Source: CAZJVD01 sp964549505
Lineage (GTDB): Bacteria > Bdellovibrionota > UBA1018 > CAZJVD01
Direction of reading: 5' to 3'
DNA: 64,000 nt
Assembly (NCBI GenBank): GCA_964549505.1
Contig: CAZJVD010000006.1
Span: 1-64,000, forward strand
Below, piece by piece: positions 25,701 through 33,486 of the stretch. Position numbers and translations under genes: made by a program. How positions within the stretch are numbered: the stretch's first letter is position 1; every line of letters begins with the position of its first letter. The notes under the pieces were generated by a model. That model saw only the letters and a list, made by a program, of their open reading frames with translations. It made no database searches and was not told the origin of the DNA.

Positions 25701-26297
25701 CTAGGAAATCTTTTTTCGCGCCATGACGCGTTCCAGTTTATCGCATGCACAGCGGCCTTCGTTCAAGTGCGCTCCACACTGAGGGCAGAGTCCGCGACAG
25801 TTTTCTTGGCAAAGCGGTTGGTAAGGAAGCTGAAGGCGGACGCGCTCCTCGACGAGCAGGGGGAGGTCGAGAAAGCTGTCTTTCAGCAGCGTCACATCCG
25901 AGTCATCTTCGAAGCAGAGTTCCGACGGCGCGTGCGTGTGCGTGTTTTGAAAACCAGCGGTTCGCTCGCCGTCACTGGGGTCGGCCAAGCGCTTGTTTCT
26001 CGTGAAAAGACTACGAAACTTCGTTTGTATTGGGAACGTGACGTCCCCCGCGCAACGGCTGCAGAGCAGGTACACTTGGCTGCTCAGAGCGCCTTCGAGA
26101 ATGTAGCAGTCCTCAAGGCGGGACAGATCGAAATCAAAGCGGAATGTGCGATTCGACTTACCTGGGGCTTTCGTTTCATCGCAGGCGGCACAAGCGGCAA
26201 TTGCCCAAGCATTCTCCTCAGGGCGGTCATGCGTCACGCCATATACAATGGAAAAGTGTTTCGGTTTTTCTGAGATTTCCGAAAGAAAGATCTTCAT
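25701..26297 (-). CDS. yceD: DUF177 (YceD) family protein
   Basis: 198 residues. The C-terminal signature LPYQPLCQENCRGLCPQCG with LNEGRCACD is the DUF177 zinc-binding-like motif; an internal CSRC adds two more cysteines. In other bacteria the protein is linked to rRNA processing and large-subunit assembly and almost always precedes rpmF, as here (13-base gap). A promoter-like pair upstream suggests that it heads the operon through to rpiB. Confidence 0.9.
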   Translation of the reverse strand: MKIFLSEISEKPKHFSIVYGVTHDRPEENAWAIAACAACDETKAPGKSNRTFRFDFDLSRLEDCYILEGALSSQVYLLCSRCAGDVTFPIQTKFRSLFTRNKRLADPSDGERTAGFQNTHTHAPSELCFEDDSDVTLLKDSFLDLPLLVEERVRLQLPYQPLCQENCRGLCPQCGAHLNEGRCACDKLERVMARKKIS

Positions 26298-26320
26298 AGC
26301 ACCCGTCTTGAATGGTCGGA

Positions 26321-26347
26321 TTTATAGCAATCGGTCAGAATCGTCAA
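26321..26347 (-). promoter_or_regulatory. Sigma-70-type promoter candidate for the yceD-fab operon
   Basis: Leftward strand: TTGACG (26347-26342) and TATAAA (26326-26321) separated by 15 bases, slightly shorter than the ideal 17. The predicted transcript would start some 15-20 bases before the yceD ATG at 26297, leaving a short leader. Confidence 0.5.
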
Positions 26348-26414
26348 CGAGAAAGCCCAGAACAGGTCCAGAATGCGCTTGACGCGACTTCTGTTCGATG
26401 GCACCCAAAAACAG

Positions 26415-27041
26415 ATGGCAAAACCCGTTCAAAAAGAAAAGAAACCTGCGCGTCAAATCGCGCACCAGGCCACCAAAGCCAAGACGGCAGCCAAAACGGC
26501 AGCCAAAATGGCGGGTGCTCCTGTAAAAGCTGACAAAAAAGCTAAGTTTATAAAAGGCTCAACACCAGCTGCTGTGATCGCGGCGGGTGCTGGACCCGGC
26601 CTTCAGAAGGCCGCAGTGGCGAAGGCGATTGCTCGGGTTGCGGCGCGTGTGACGAGTCGCCCATCCTCCGGACCTGGGTCGCGTTCCCGGTCGGCTCACG
26701 GGGAACAGAACTGTCGTGAGACCGCGTGCGAAGGTCTAGCTACGAGCTCCGGGTATTGCCGACTTCACTACATCAAGAACTGGAAAAAGGTGAAGCGTAA
26801 GGAGCTCATTCTTAAAGAAGGTAAGCTCAACCAGTACATCGAAGAGCTCGTTTCGAAATATCCGGACCGCTACATTGATGCGATTCGAAACGATCTTTCG
26901 AGCGATAAAGAGTTTGGAAAAGTCGTTCACGATCTCGAACTCGATGAAGGGATCGATGATTTCGACGGCGAAGGCGAGAATATCGATACATTGATCGAAA
27001 ATATTCGTCGCGACGTCGATGAGGATCCTGAGGGATTTTAA
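26415..27041 (+). CDS. Basic protein with a putative zinc knuckle
   Basis: About 208 residues from the ATG at 26415; an ATG at 26373 is the alternative, and neither has a clear ribosome binding site. The first 100 residues are rich in Lys, Ala, Arg and Ser, histone-like in composition. Then comes CRETACEGLATSSGYCRLHY, a Cys-x4-Cys...Cys-x2-His pattern suited to one zinc ion, followed by a basic helix (KNWKKVKRKELILKEGKLN), a helical block and a strongly acidic tail. A nucleic-acid-binding role is plausible but unproven. It overlaps or abuts the protease gene downstream. Confidence 0.72.
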   Translation: MAKPVQKEKKPARQIAHQATKAKTAAKTAAKMAGAPVKADKKAKFIKGSTPAAVIAAGAGPGLQKAAVAKAIARVAARVTSRPSSGPGSRSRSAHGEQNCRETACEGLATSSGYCRLHYIKNWKKVKRKELILKEGKLNQYIEELVSKYPDRYIDAIRNDLSSDKEFGKVVHDLELDEGIDDFDGEGENIDTLIENIRRDVDEDPEGF

Positions 27042-27042
27042 C

Positions 27043-28122
27043 TTGCGAACGTTTGTCGCGGGACTTGTTGTCTCTGCGGTTGTCTTTACTTTCGGTTCGT
27101 TTTCCGATCAATCAAATGCCCAGGCGCATGAAGACCCGCTTCCCGATCTCGTCGAAAAGGTTCGCGACAGTGTCGTGAACATCAGTTCAGAAACCGTCGT
27201 GACCTACGCGGGTGCGCCGGGTTGGGAAGATTTTTTACAACTCTGGGGAATTCCAAAAGAACGAAAACAATCGTCGCTGGGTTCTGGATTTATCTCAGAC
27301 CCACAAGGCTACGTGATCACAAACTACCATGTCGTTCGCGAGGCCGAGCAGGTGAACGTGACGTTAGCCGACCAGCGCAAGTTCCGCGCTCGTTGGGTAG
27401 GCGGCGATTCTAAAATCGATGTCGCACTCCTGCAGCTCATGGACCCGGGACGACTGAAAGCGGTTTCGTTCGGTGATAGCGAGCGTGTTCGGATCGCGGA
27501 GACGGTTGTTGCGATCGGAAATCCGTTTGGACTTCAGAACACGGTCACGCGTGGGATTATCAGCGCAAAGAATCGAACCATTGGCGTCGGGCCGTTTGAC
27601 AATTTTTTGCAGACCGACGCTTCGATCAATCCCGGCAATAGCGGTGGGCCACTGTTCAATCTTCGTGGCGAGGTGATTGGTGTGAACACTTTAATTTTTT
27701 CACGCACAGGGCAGAGTGGGGGAGTGGGATTTGCGACTCCGATCAACGAAGTGCGTGCGATTCTAGAGGATTTAAAAAAATACGGCCGTGTACCGCGACC
27801 CTGGTTGGGTGTGCTGGTGGAGAAGGTGACGCCGCAGCTGAGACGGTACTATCAACTCGGTCGCGACCAAGGTGTTGTGGTCTACAATCTCGTGGCTTCG
27901 AGTCCGGCAGCCCGAAACGGTTTGAAAGCCGGCGATATTGTTTTCGAAGTGAATGGAAAACGCGTCGAAGAAACGTTTGAACTCGAGAAGCTCGTTCTGT
28001 CTCAGAAGCCTAATGAGACGGTCGAAGTCAAAATTCAGCGGGGTTCGCAAATCAAGTCATTGCGAGTGAAACTGACAGAGTTCCCATCGAAGTATGGCGA
28101 AGCTCCCCAAGGTGTGATCTAG
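27043..28122 (+). CDS. HtrA/DegP-family serine protease
   Basis: About 359 residues from a TTG at 27043, which has GAGGG eight bases upstream; an ATG at 27019 lies inside the previous gene without such a site. A signal anchor (FVAGLVVSAVVFTFGSF) directs it to the periplasm. The S1C triad is His in NYHVV, Asp in KIDVALLQL and Ser in GNSGGPLF. One PDZ domain follows (PWLGVLVEK to the end). It should degrade or refold damaged envelope proteins. With a single PDZ it is DegS-like in layout, though regulation cannot be inferred. Confidence 0.93.
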   Translation: MRTFVAGLVVSAVVFTFGSFSDQSNAQAHEDPLPDLVEKVRDSVVNISSETVVTYAGAPGWEDFLQLWGIPKERKQSSLGSGFISDPQGYVITNYHVVREAEQVNVTLADQRKFRARWVGGDSKIDVALLQLMDPGRLKAVSFGDSERVRIAETVVAIGNPFGLQNTVTRGIISAKNRTIGVGPFDNFLQTDASINPGNSGGPLFNLRGEVIGVNTLIFSRTGQSGGVGFATPINEVRAILEDLKKYGRVPRPWLGVLVEKVTPQLRRYYQLGRDQGVVVYNLVASSPAARNGLKAGDIVFEVNGKRVEETFELEKLVLSQKPNETVEVKIQRGSQIKSLRVKLTEFPSKYGEAPQGVI

Positions 28123-28131
28123 AGGACCATC

Positions 28132-28659
28132 ATGGAACGACGTAAAGAACCACCTGAAGACCCAGTCGACCCGAAACCCCACCCCGCTCCCCCTCAACCA
28201 CTTCCCAAAGATTACTACGCCATGGTGGCGGGTGTGTTCTCGGGGCATTTTGAGGACGGGCTCAAGAAGTTTGCGAGTCAGAAAAAGAACGCTCAGTTTC
28301 TCGTGCGTGGCGGCCTGTTCCCCGACGAGGTTCGGCTTTCCGTCTCGATTATCTTTGAAGGCCAGATCGCAGCAACGACCGTGCACGCGAGCGCTGATTT
28401 CGACCCGAAAGCCAACAAGCCGACGGCCGAAGAAGTTCTCAAAGACTGTGTGGATGCGATCGGCGGGATCTTTGATCATTTTTTTTCGCCTAAGAATCGG
28501 TCAGGTCTTGAGTTTCTCGCGCAGAGTTCTTTTCACGAAGACGACGACGTTCCCTTTCAGTGGACACAGTTCGCCGTTGGAAAGCGCAAGGTCTTTCTCA
28601 TGGTCGATAAGTCCAATCCGGTCATCGATGAGATGGCCGATCAGTATCTGGACTCCTAG
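28132..28659 (+). CDS. Hypothetical protein
   Basis: 175 residues with a Pro-rich N-terminus (PVDPKPHPAPPQPLPK), no signal peptide and no membrane span. The rest alternates strand-like and helical segments. It starts 9 bases after the protease stop with AGAGGA upstream, so is probably in the same transcript. No family recognised. It converges on the next gene with a 6-base gap. Confidence 0.72.
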   Translation: MERRKEPPEDPVDPKPHPAPPQPLPKDYYAMVAGVFSGHFEDGLKKFASQKKNAQFLVRGGLFPDEVRLSVSIIFEGQIAATTVHASADFDPKANKPTAEEVLKDCVDAIGGIFDHFFSPKNRSGLEFLAQSSFHEDDDVPFQWTQFAVGKRKVFLMVDKSNPVIDEMADQYLDS

Positions 28660-28665
28660 GGCGTC

Positions 28666-29196
28666 CTAGCGAAACTTTGAATCCAAAACGACGGGTGCGA
28701 GCGCTTGCGGCTTGGGCTCGTTGATTTTCCATTGGCCATTTTGTTTGACGAGTCCGAACGTGACTTTCTTTTCGGGTGGAGGAGGAGCGGGGAGGCGCGC
28801 GCCGAATGCGTCACCCATGCCGGTGATGCGATAGATGACCTCGACCTGAGCATGATCGCTTTTGATCGAGGGTTTTCCGATGGACACGCTCGACGAAACA
28901 AAGAATGTCTCGTGTGCCGCTGTTTCAGCCCAAGTCGTGAATGCTTTCCGTTCAATTTCGAGTAAGCCCGACCAGACGAATCCCGAAGCATCGCGACCAA
29001 CATAGTAGCGGACGACCTCGTCGGGAGTCTGAAAGGTGTTTCGGACACGCAAGCGCTCATGGCTGTCGTCAGCTATGGCCACAAGGGATGCCACGACGGA
29101 GGCTGCAACGTATGTCATCGCGCACGTGACCAGTCCCGCGAGAATTGCAAAACATCCAACAACATTTTTCACGACTAGCGTTTGACGAGTGAGCAT
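28666..29196 (-). CDS. Membrane-anchored or exported hypothetical protein
   Basis: 176 residues. One N-terminal hydrophobic segment (VVGCFAILAGLVTCAMTYVAASVVASLVAI) is followed by a soluble domain. Its layout, with an early helical segment (TPDEVVRYYVGRD) and late strands ending KQNGQWKINEP, recalls the NTF2-like folds of DUF4878-type proteins; this is a structural impression only. The start overlaps the upstream peptidase gene by 22 bases, so the two are probably expressed together. Confidence 0.65.
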   Translation of the reverse strand: MLTRQTLVVKNVVGCFAILAGLVTCAMTYVAASVVASLVAIADDSHERLRVRNTFQTPDEVVRYYVGRDASGFVWSGLLEIERKAFTTWAETAAHETFFVSSSVSIGKPSIKSDHAQVEVIYRITGMGDAFGARLPAPPPPEKKVTFGLVKQNGQWKINEPKPQALAPVVLDSKFR

Positions 29197-30674
29197 ATTC
29201 CTGGATTTTTTGTCTTGAGTCGTAAGCCCATGAATCCGGGGCGTAAGTATTCGGTGTTACCGCGTCGGTACGTGAGCGGAAGTGTCCGTTCGGTGACCGT
29301 ACCGCTGGTCTGTGAAGCTTCGACGATACGAGCTGTGAGATTGTTTGCATTGAAATCTTTGACCATGACCACGTGACCAGTCGACCCTGTTGAGATTCGG
29401 GCAAAGATAAGGTCGCCGGGTAGGAGTCGGTCTCCGTCGTAAATGTTCACGGGATAGAAGTTGTTAGCGATTCTCATCAGTTCGAGGCGCCGATCGGATC
29501 CATACTTCGGTGGCTTTGGAAACTCGCCTGTCATGCGAAACAGCCACATTTGCCGCATATCGAGTGTGGTTAGGCGCCCCACGCCGAGCTGCTTTGAAAG
29601 TGTCTGACTCATGAACGACGAACAATCGAGTTGGTCGGGTTCCGATGCGCCAAGCTTGTAGCCGCTGTTCGGAATCAAAACCACTTTTGTCTGTCCGTTT
29701 TTTAATCGAATACCAACACGGTCAGCGAGACGAAGTCGCTCCGCCACTTTGGCGCGTTCCTCGGGAGGCAGACCGTAAAGCTTGATCATGCGATCGACGA
29801 GCGCTTCGTTGGAGGTCGGGTCTTTGAAGTCTTTCGTTGGTGAAAAAATCTCGGCTAGTTTCTCAGAGCGCGCCAGAGGGTTCCAATGAGTTTCAGCAAT
29901 CTGACCTTGAAACGGAAAGATCACTTTAGGGTTCGCTTTGATTTCGGCCGGTGTGATCTCAGATCGTGCGGCTTTCGCGAGTTCGCTCGCGTTGGTCAAG
30001 AGGTGAGTGAAGCGCTTGTTTTCTGAAACGTCGAGCGATGATGACCCCGTGGCGAGAGTTTGGGCTGCTTCGGAAAGGTCGGCCGCCGCGCGTTCGAGCG
30101 CAGAGCCGAGCTGGCCAATCGAAACGGCGACGTACGGTTTGGAAACGGTCTCTGTGTCCTGGTTGGCTAGGCGCCGAATCTCGACGCGCGTGTCGACGGC
30201 CGACTGAACGAGTTCTTCGGCTCGTGTCTGATCCAGCTTTTCGATCGTGTGCGAAAGATCCACTCCTGTACTGGGTGCTGGTGATGAGGCCACGGGACTG
30301 TCATCGCGGAATGGTTCAAACCCCTCTGGGGCTTCACAGGCGCTCGGCTCAGACTTCGTTGAAAATGCGGCTTCGGTAGGTGTAGCTTGAAAGATTTTGC
30401 AGATCTTGGCTCCTGTGCCGACGGGACATACGTAGCCCGACAGTGCCAGATCGTTCTTCTGTGCGTCGGCAAATCGATTGATGATCTCGTCGATGTCTTG
30501 CTGATTCAAAGCGCTGCCAAAGGGAAGCGTAAATCCAGCAGCCCCGGCGGCTTCGGTGGCTTTGATGAGGGCTTCATCCTTCGAGCTTTGTGCGCGAGAC
30601 TGCGGTGGCGCGAGTAACGCGGCGACGAGGAAGATCCTGAGATACTTATGGATGTACGGACGTCCCACGCGCAT
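29175..30674 (-). CDS. Exported NlpC/P60-like cysteine peptidase
   Basis: 499 residues. Signal peptide YLRIFLVAALLAPPQSRA; a long helical middle; then a C-terminal peptidase-like domain with QLDCSSFMSQTL (candidate nucleophile Cys near 355) and LLPGDLIFARISTGSTGHVV (GDLIF strand and candidate His). This is the order and spacing of NlpC/P60 peptidoglycan hydrolases, which cut stem peptides. A periplasmic role in wall remodelling is likely. It sits between two other exported-protein genes on the same strand, only 3 bases from the upstream one. Confidence 0.78.
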   Translation of the reverse strand: MRVGRPYIHKYLRIFLVAALLAPPQSRAQSSKDEALIKATEAAGAAGFTLPFGSALNQQDIDEIINRFADAQKNDLALSGYVCPVGTGAKICKIFQATPTEAAFSTKSEPSACEAPEGFEPFRDDSPVASSPAPSTGVDLSHTIEKLDQTRAEELVQSAVDTRVEIRRLANQDTETVSKPYVAVSIGQLGSALERAAADLSEAAQTLATGSSSLDVSENKRFTHLLTNASELAKAARSEITPAEIKANPKVIFPFQGQIAETHWNPLARSEKLAEIFSPTKDFKDPTSNEALVDRMIKLYGLPPEERAKVAERLRLADRVGIRLKNGQTKVVLIPNSGYKLGASEPDQLDCSSFMSQTLSKQLGVGRLTTLDMRQMWLFRMTGEFPKPPKYGSDRRLELMRIANNFYPVNIYDGDRLLPGDLIFARISTGSTGHVVMVKDFNANNLTARIVEASQTSGTVTERTLPLTYRRGNTEYLRPGFMGLRLKTKNPGICSLVKR

Positions 30675-30677
30675 CGC

Positions 30678-31502
30678 CTAGTGCCCTTCTCGGGCCTCAC
30701 CGGGGTTGCCAGCGGGGATGAGCGAATCGAGGGGTAGAGCTCCCGGCTTCGAAACGGTTGGGTCCTTATCAGGTTGGTTCGCGCGTGTCGGAGCGTGGGC
30801 GAGCATGCCCCGCTCAGCGAGACGCTGTGTGCACTGGTCGACGAAGTCCAAAAATGTCAGAACAGAAAAACGCATCGATAGATAATCCAGCGTTTGCGAA
30901 TGGTCCGCATCGAGTTGACCGCGTTGCTTGTTAAACTTCTCTTTGAGTTCTCGCACATAACCGAACGGTGCTTTTCGAAACTCTTCGGCGCACCCCGGCT
31001 CTGCCTCGGTCGAAAATCCGAAACACACGTCAATGGCTCGCTCACGAGCCGTTCCGACGCGATTGAGTGTTCGTTCGAGCAGCTCCGCGAAAACCGGATC
31101 TTCTTTGCGGTTGACGGCAACGGGGCGAACGCTCCAGTTGTAAGCAAGTTCGGTGATAGCGCTCCAGGCACGCTTGTTACCCATCTCGCAACAGCTTCGG
31201 GACTCTCCCAAAAACTTTGCGCACACGACATCGCGATCGTTGGTTCCCGAAAACGGTTTGTCGGCGGGTTCTTCGAAAATGCTCGAAGGCGACGAGGCAA
31301 ACTGCTCTCCCGAGAAGATCACTTCGACCCCTGCGGCGAACGCCTCTTTTGCGTTCGAACAGGTCTTCGGAACGTTCGACAGAAGGGAGTGATAGATCGC
31401 CTTGGTGGGCGCAAGGTTTTTCAAAATCGCTGGATCGAAGACGGCGTCGCTCGCAGCAACCGTGGCATTTACAAAGGCGAGTGCAAGGGCTACGCAGAGC
31501 AT
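30678..31502 (-). CDS. Exported hypothetical protein
   Basis: 274 residues. A signal peptide (MLCVALALAFVNATVAAS) leads to a mature helical domain with eight cysteines, including the pair SCCEMG, fitting a disulfide-containing periplasmic protein. The last 50 residues are Pro-rich and probably disordered. No family recognised. It is first in the leftward three-gene group with the NlpC/P60-like peptidase, so may take part in the same envelope process. Confidence 0.7.
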   Translation of the reverse strand: MLCVALALAFVNATVAASDAVFDPAILKNLAPTKAIYHSLLSNVPKTCSNAKEAFAAGVEVIFSGEQFASSPSSIFEEPADKPFSGTNDRDVVCAKFLGESRSCCEMGNKRAWSAITELAYNWSVRPVAVNRKEDPVFAELLERTLNRVGTARERAIDVCFGFSTEAEPGCAEEFRKAPFGYVRELKEKFNKQRGQLDADHSQTLDYLSMRFSVLTFLDFVDQCTQRLAERGMLAHAPTRANQPDKDPTVSKPGALPLDSLIPAGNPGEAREGH

Positions 31503-31542
31503 CTTCAGCTCCTATTCTGACATACCGTCATAAAATCCGGGG

Positions 31543-31635
31543 AAACCTATCAATTCTAGACTAAATAGATCAGACATACAAACTCTACCCCATCTTCGAG
31601 GAAACGGTGTAAAACTACGGGAATTGATAGGGTTT
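31543..31635. repeat. Widely spaced inverted repeat between divergent genes
   Basis: AAACCTATCAATTC (31543-31556) and GAATTGATAGGGTTT (31621-31635) are reverse complements apart from one inserted G, about 64 bases apart. They flank the middle of the 199-base gap between the exported-protein gene (starting 31502, leftward) and the thiolase (31702, rightward). A pair of operators for one DNA-binding protein is a reasonable reading. Confidence 0.45.
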
Positions 31636-31701
31636 TAGGTTGGTTTGCTGATGGCCGCCCCCCGGTGGTCGGCTGTGGATTGTTAAGATGAGAGGAAAAA
31701 A

Positions 31702-32880
31702 ATGGCTCGTGAAACATGGGTTTTAGGGTTCAGTCGTACCCCGTTTGGGGCATTTCAAGGGGCGCTATCGGGTGTTCCGGCGCCGCGTTTAGGGGCCACT
31801 GCCATCCAAGGCGCGCTCAAGAATGCGGGTGCCACCGTCCAAGACGTGTCCGAAACGATCATGGGCATGGTGCTACCGGCGGGTGTCGGCCAGGCGCCAG
31901 CGCGACAAGCGTCGCTCTTTGCTGGGATTTCCGAAGAGGTTCCCGCGGTCACAGTCAACAAAGTCTGCGGCAGCGGAATGAAAGCGACGATGCTCGGAGC
32001 ACAGAGCATCGCGCTCGGTGAGAGTGAACTGGTCGTCGCGGGTGGCATGGAGAACATGTCGCAGGCGCCGTACCTGCTCGCAGGCGCGCGTACGGGTCTT
32101 CGCATGGGAAACGCGCCGTTCATCGATTCGATGGTCCACGACGGGCTTTGGGATCCGTACAATAACCAGCACATGGGTAACTGTGCGGAACTCTGCGCGC
32201 GCGAAAAGCGATTTTCACGCGAGGAGCAGGACGCGTACGCGATTGAGAGTTTCAAGCGTGCTCAAAAGGCATGGGAGAGCGGACAGCTCGCCGGCCAGGT
32301 CACTCCAGTAGTGATCGCCGATCGAAAAGGTGAAACGAAAGTCGAAAAAGACGAAGGTCCTTGGAAGGTAAAATTCGACAAAGTCGCTACTTTGAAACCA
32401 GCCTTCGATCCGAAAGGAAGCGTGACGGCAGCGAACGCTTCAACGATCAACGACGGAGCGTGCGCCCTGATTTTGGGCGCAGCAGAGTTTGCAAAAACAA
32501 AAGGACTCAAGCCAAAGGCGCGAATCGTCGCGACGGCGACCCATGCGCACAAGCCGGAATGGTTCACGACAGCCCCGATCGGGGCGATTCAAAAGGTTTG
32601 CAGTCGCGCTGGCTGGAAGACAGACCAGGTCGACCTTTTTGAGATCAATGAAGCGTTTGCGGTGGTCGCACTGGCGGCGATGAAGGATCTTTCGCTGGCA
32701 GCGAGCAAAGTCAATGTTTGGGGAGGTGCGATCTCGATCGGACACCCAATTGGTGCGAGCGGCGCGCGCATCGTTGCCAACCTCGTCCATCAGCTCGAAG
32801 TCTTAGGTCTCAAGCGCGGCGTAGCGGCGATTTGTATCGGTGGTGGGGAAGCAACGGCGATCGCTGTCGAGCGCGTTTAG
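31702..32880 (+). CDS. Acetyl-CoA C-acetyltransferase (thiolase)
   Basis: 392 residues. The acyl-accepting Cys is in VNKVCGSGMKA (near 88), the catalytic His in GHPIGASGARI and the second Cys in AICIGGGEATAI; NEAFAVV is also present. Biosynthetic-type thiolases condense or cleave acetoacetyl-CoA. With the acetoacetyl-CoA synthetase at 9984 this gives a path from acetoacetate to acetyl-CoA. Good AGAGGAAA ribosome binding site. Its stop overlaps the convergent gene by four bases. Confidence 0.95.
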   Translation: MARETWVLGFSRTPFGAFQGALSGVPAPRLGATAIQGALKNAGATVQDVSETIMGMVLPAGVGQAPARQASLFAGISEEVPAVTVNKVCGSGMKATMLGAQSIALGESELVVAGGMENMSQAPYLLAGARTGLRMGNAPFIDSMVHDGLWDPYNNQHMGNCAELCAREKRFSREEQDAYAIESFKRAQKAWESGQLAGQVTPVVIADRKGETKVEKDEGPWKVKFDKVATLKPAFDPKGSVTAANASTINDGACALILGAAEFAKTKGLKPKARIVATATHAHKPEWFTTAPIGAIQKVCSRAGWKTDQVDLFEINEAFAVVALAAMKDLSLAASKVNVWGGAISIGHPIGASGARIVANLVHQLEVLGLKRGVAAICIGGGEATAIAVERV

Positions 32881-33398
32881 TTCAGTGTTTCGATCGTGAT
32901 GCGAACGTTTTCGTTTTGCTGATGAATCCCTGCAGCGATTTTCTCGGCGCGTACAGTTTCGCGCACGGTATTACACTGAATCGTGATCGCTGCCGGACGT
33001 TCGAATTGCAGAATCCGGTTGCGTTCAGTCGCGCTGCTTAGGCATCCTTCGATGATCACCGAGAGCTTGACGTTGTTCTCAAGATCGTTCAGTCGCTGAA
33101 TAGCTTTACGTGACGGGTACGCGCCGGCGTTGGTGACGAGGTGAACCGGAATGCTGCTCAACAACTTGAGATTGTCCGCGTGGGAGCTGGAGGGGTACTC
33201 GATCCGCGCGAAAACGCCGATCACAGGGTCATAGCCGCCGCGAATCTCGAGACTCGTCAGTCCTTGATCGAGCAAGCGATCGATTTCAAGTGGAGTCGGG
33301 TAGTGACTCAAGACTCGACCGGCAAGTGCAACGTTTGAGAAAAAAATGAACGCACCGAGAACGAAAGTCTGGGATCTAGTCCGTGATCGCATAACCAC
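32877..33398 (-). CDS. Exported hypothetical protein
   Basis: 173 residues. Signal peptide TFVLGAFIFFSNVALA, then a mature domain whose repeated pattern (LTSLEIRGGYDPVIG, then VHLVTNAGAYPSRKAI) suggests beta/alpha units. A near-perfect GGAGGT ribosome binding site precedes the ATG. No family recognised. It has no close co-directional partner. Confidence 0.7.
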   Translation of the reverse strand: MVMRSRTRSQTFVLGAFIFFSNVALAGRVLSHYPTPLEIDRLLDQGLTSLEIRGGYDPVIGVFARIEYPSSSHADNLKLLSSIPVHLVTNAGAYPSRKAIQRLNDLENNVKLSVIIEGCLSSATERNRILQFERPAAITIQCNTVRETVRAEKIAAGIHQQNENVRITIETLN

Positions 33399-33486
33399 CT
33401 CCGTGATGAGAAAAGTGTAGCGACTTTCGGAGTTAAAGAACGCTTAGATTTAGACTTAGGTCGGCCCTCACAAACGAGGGCGAGCC

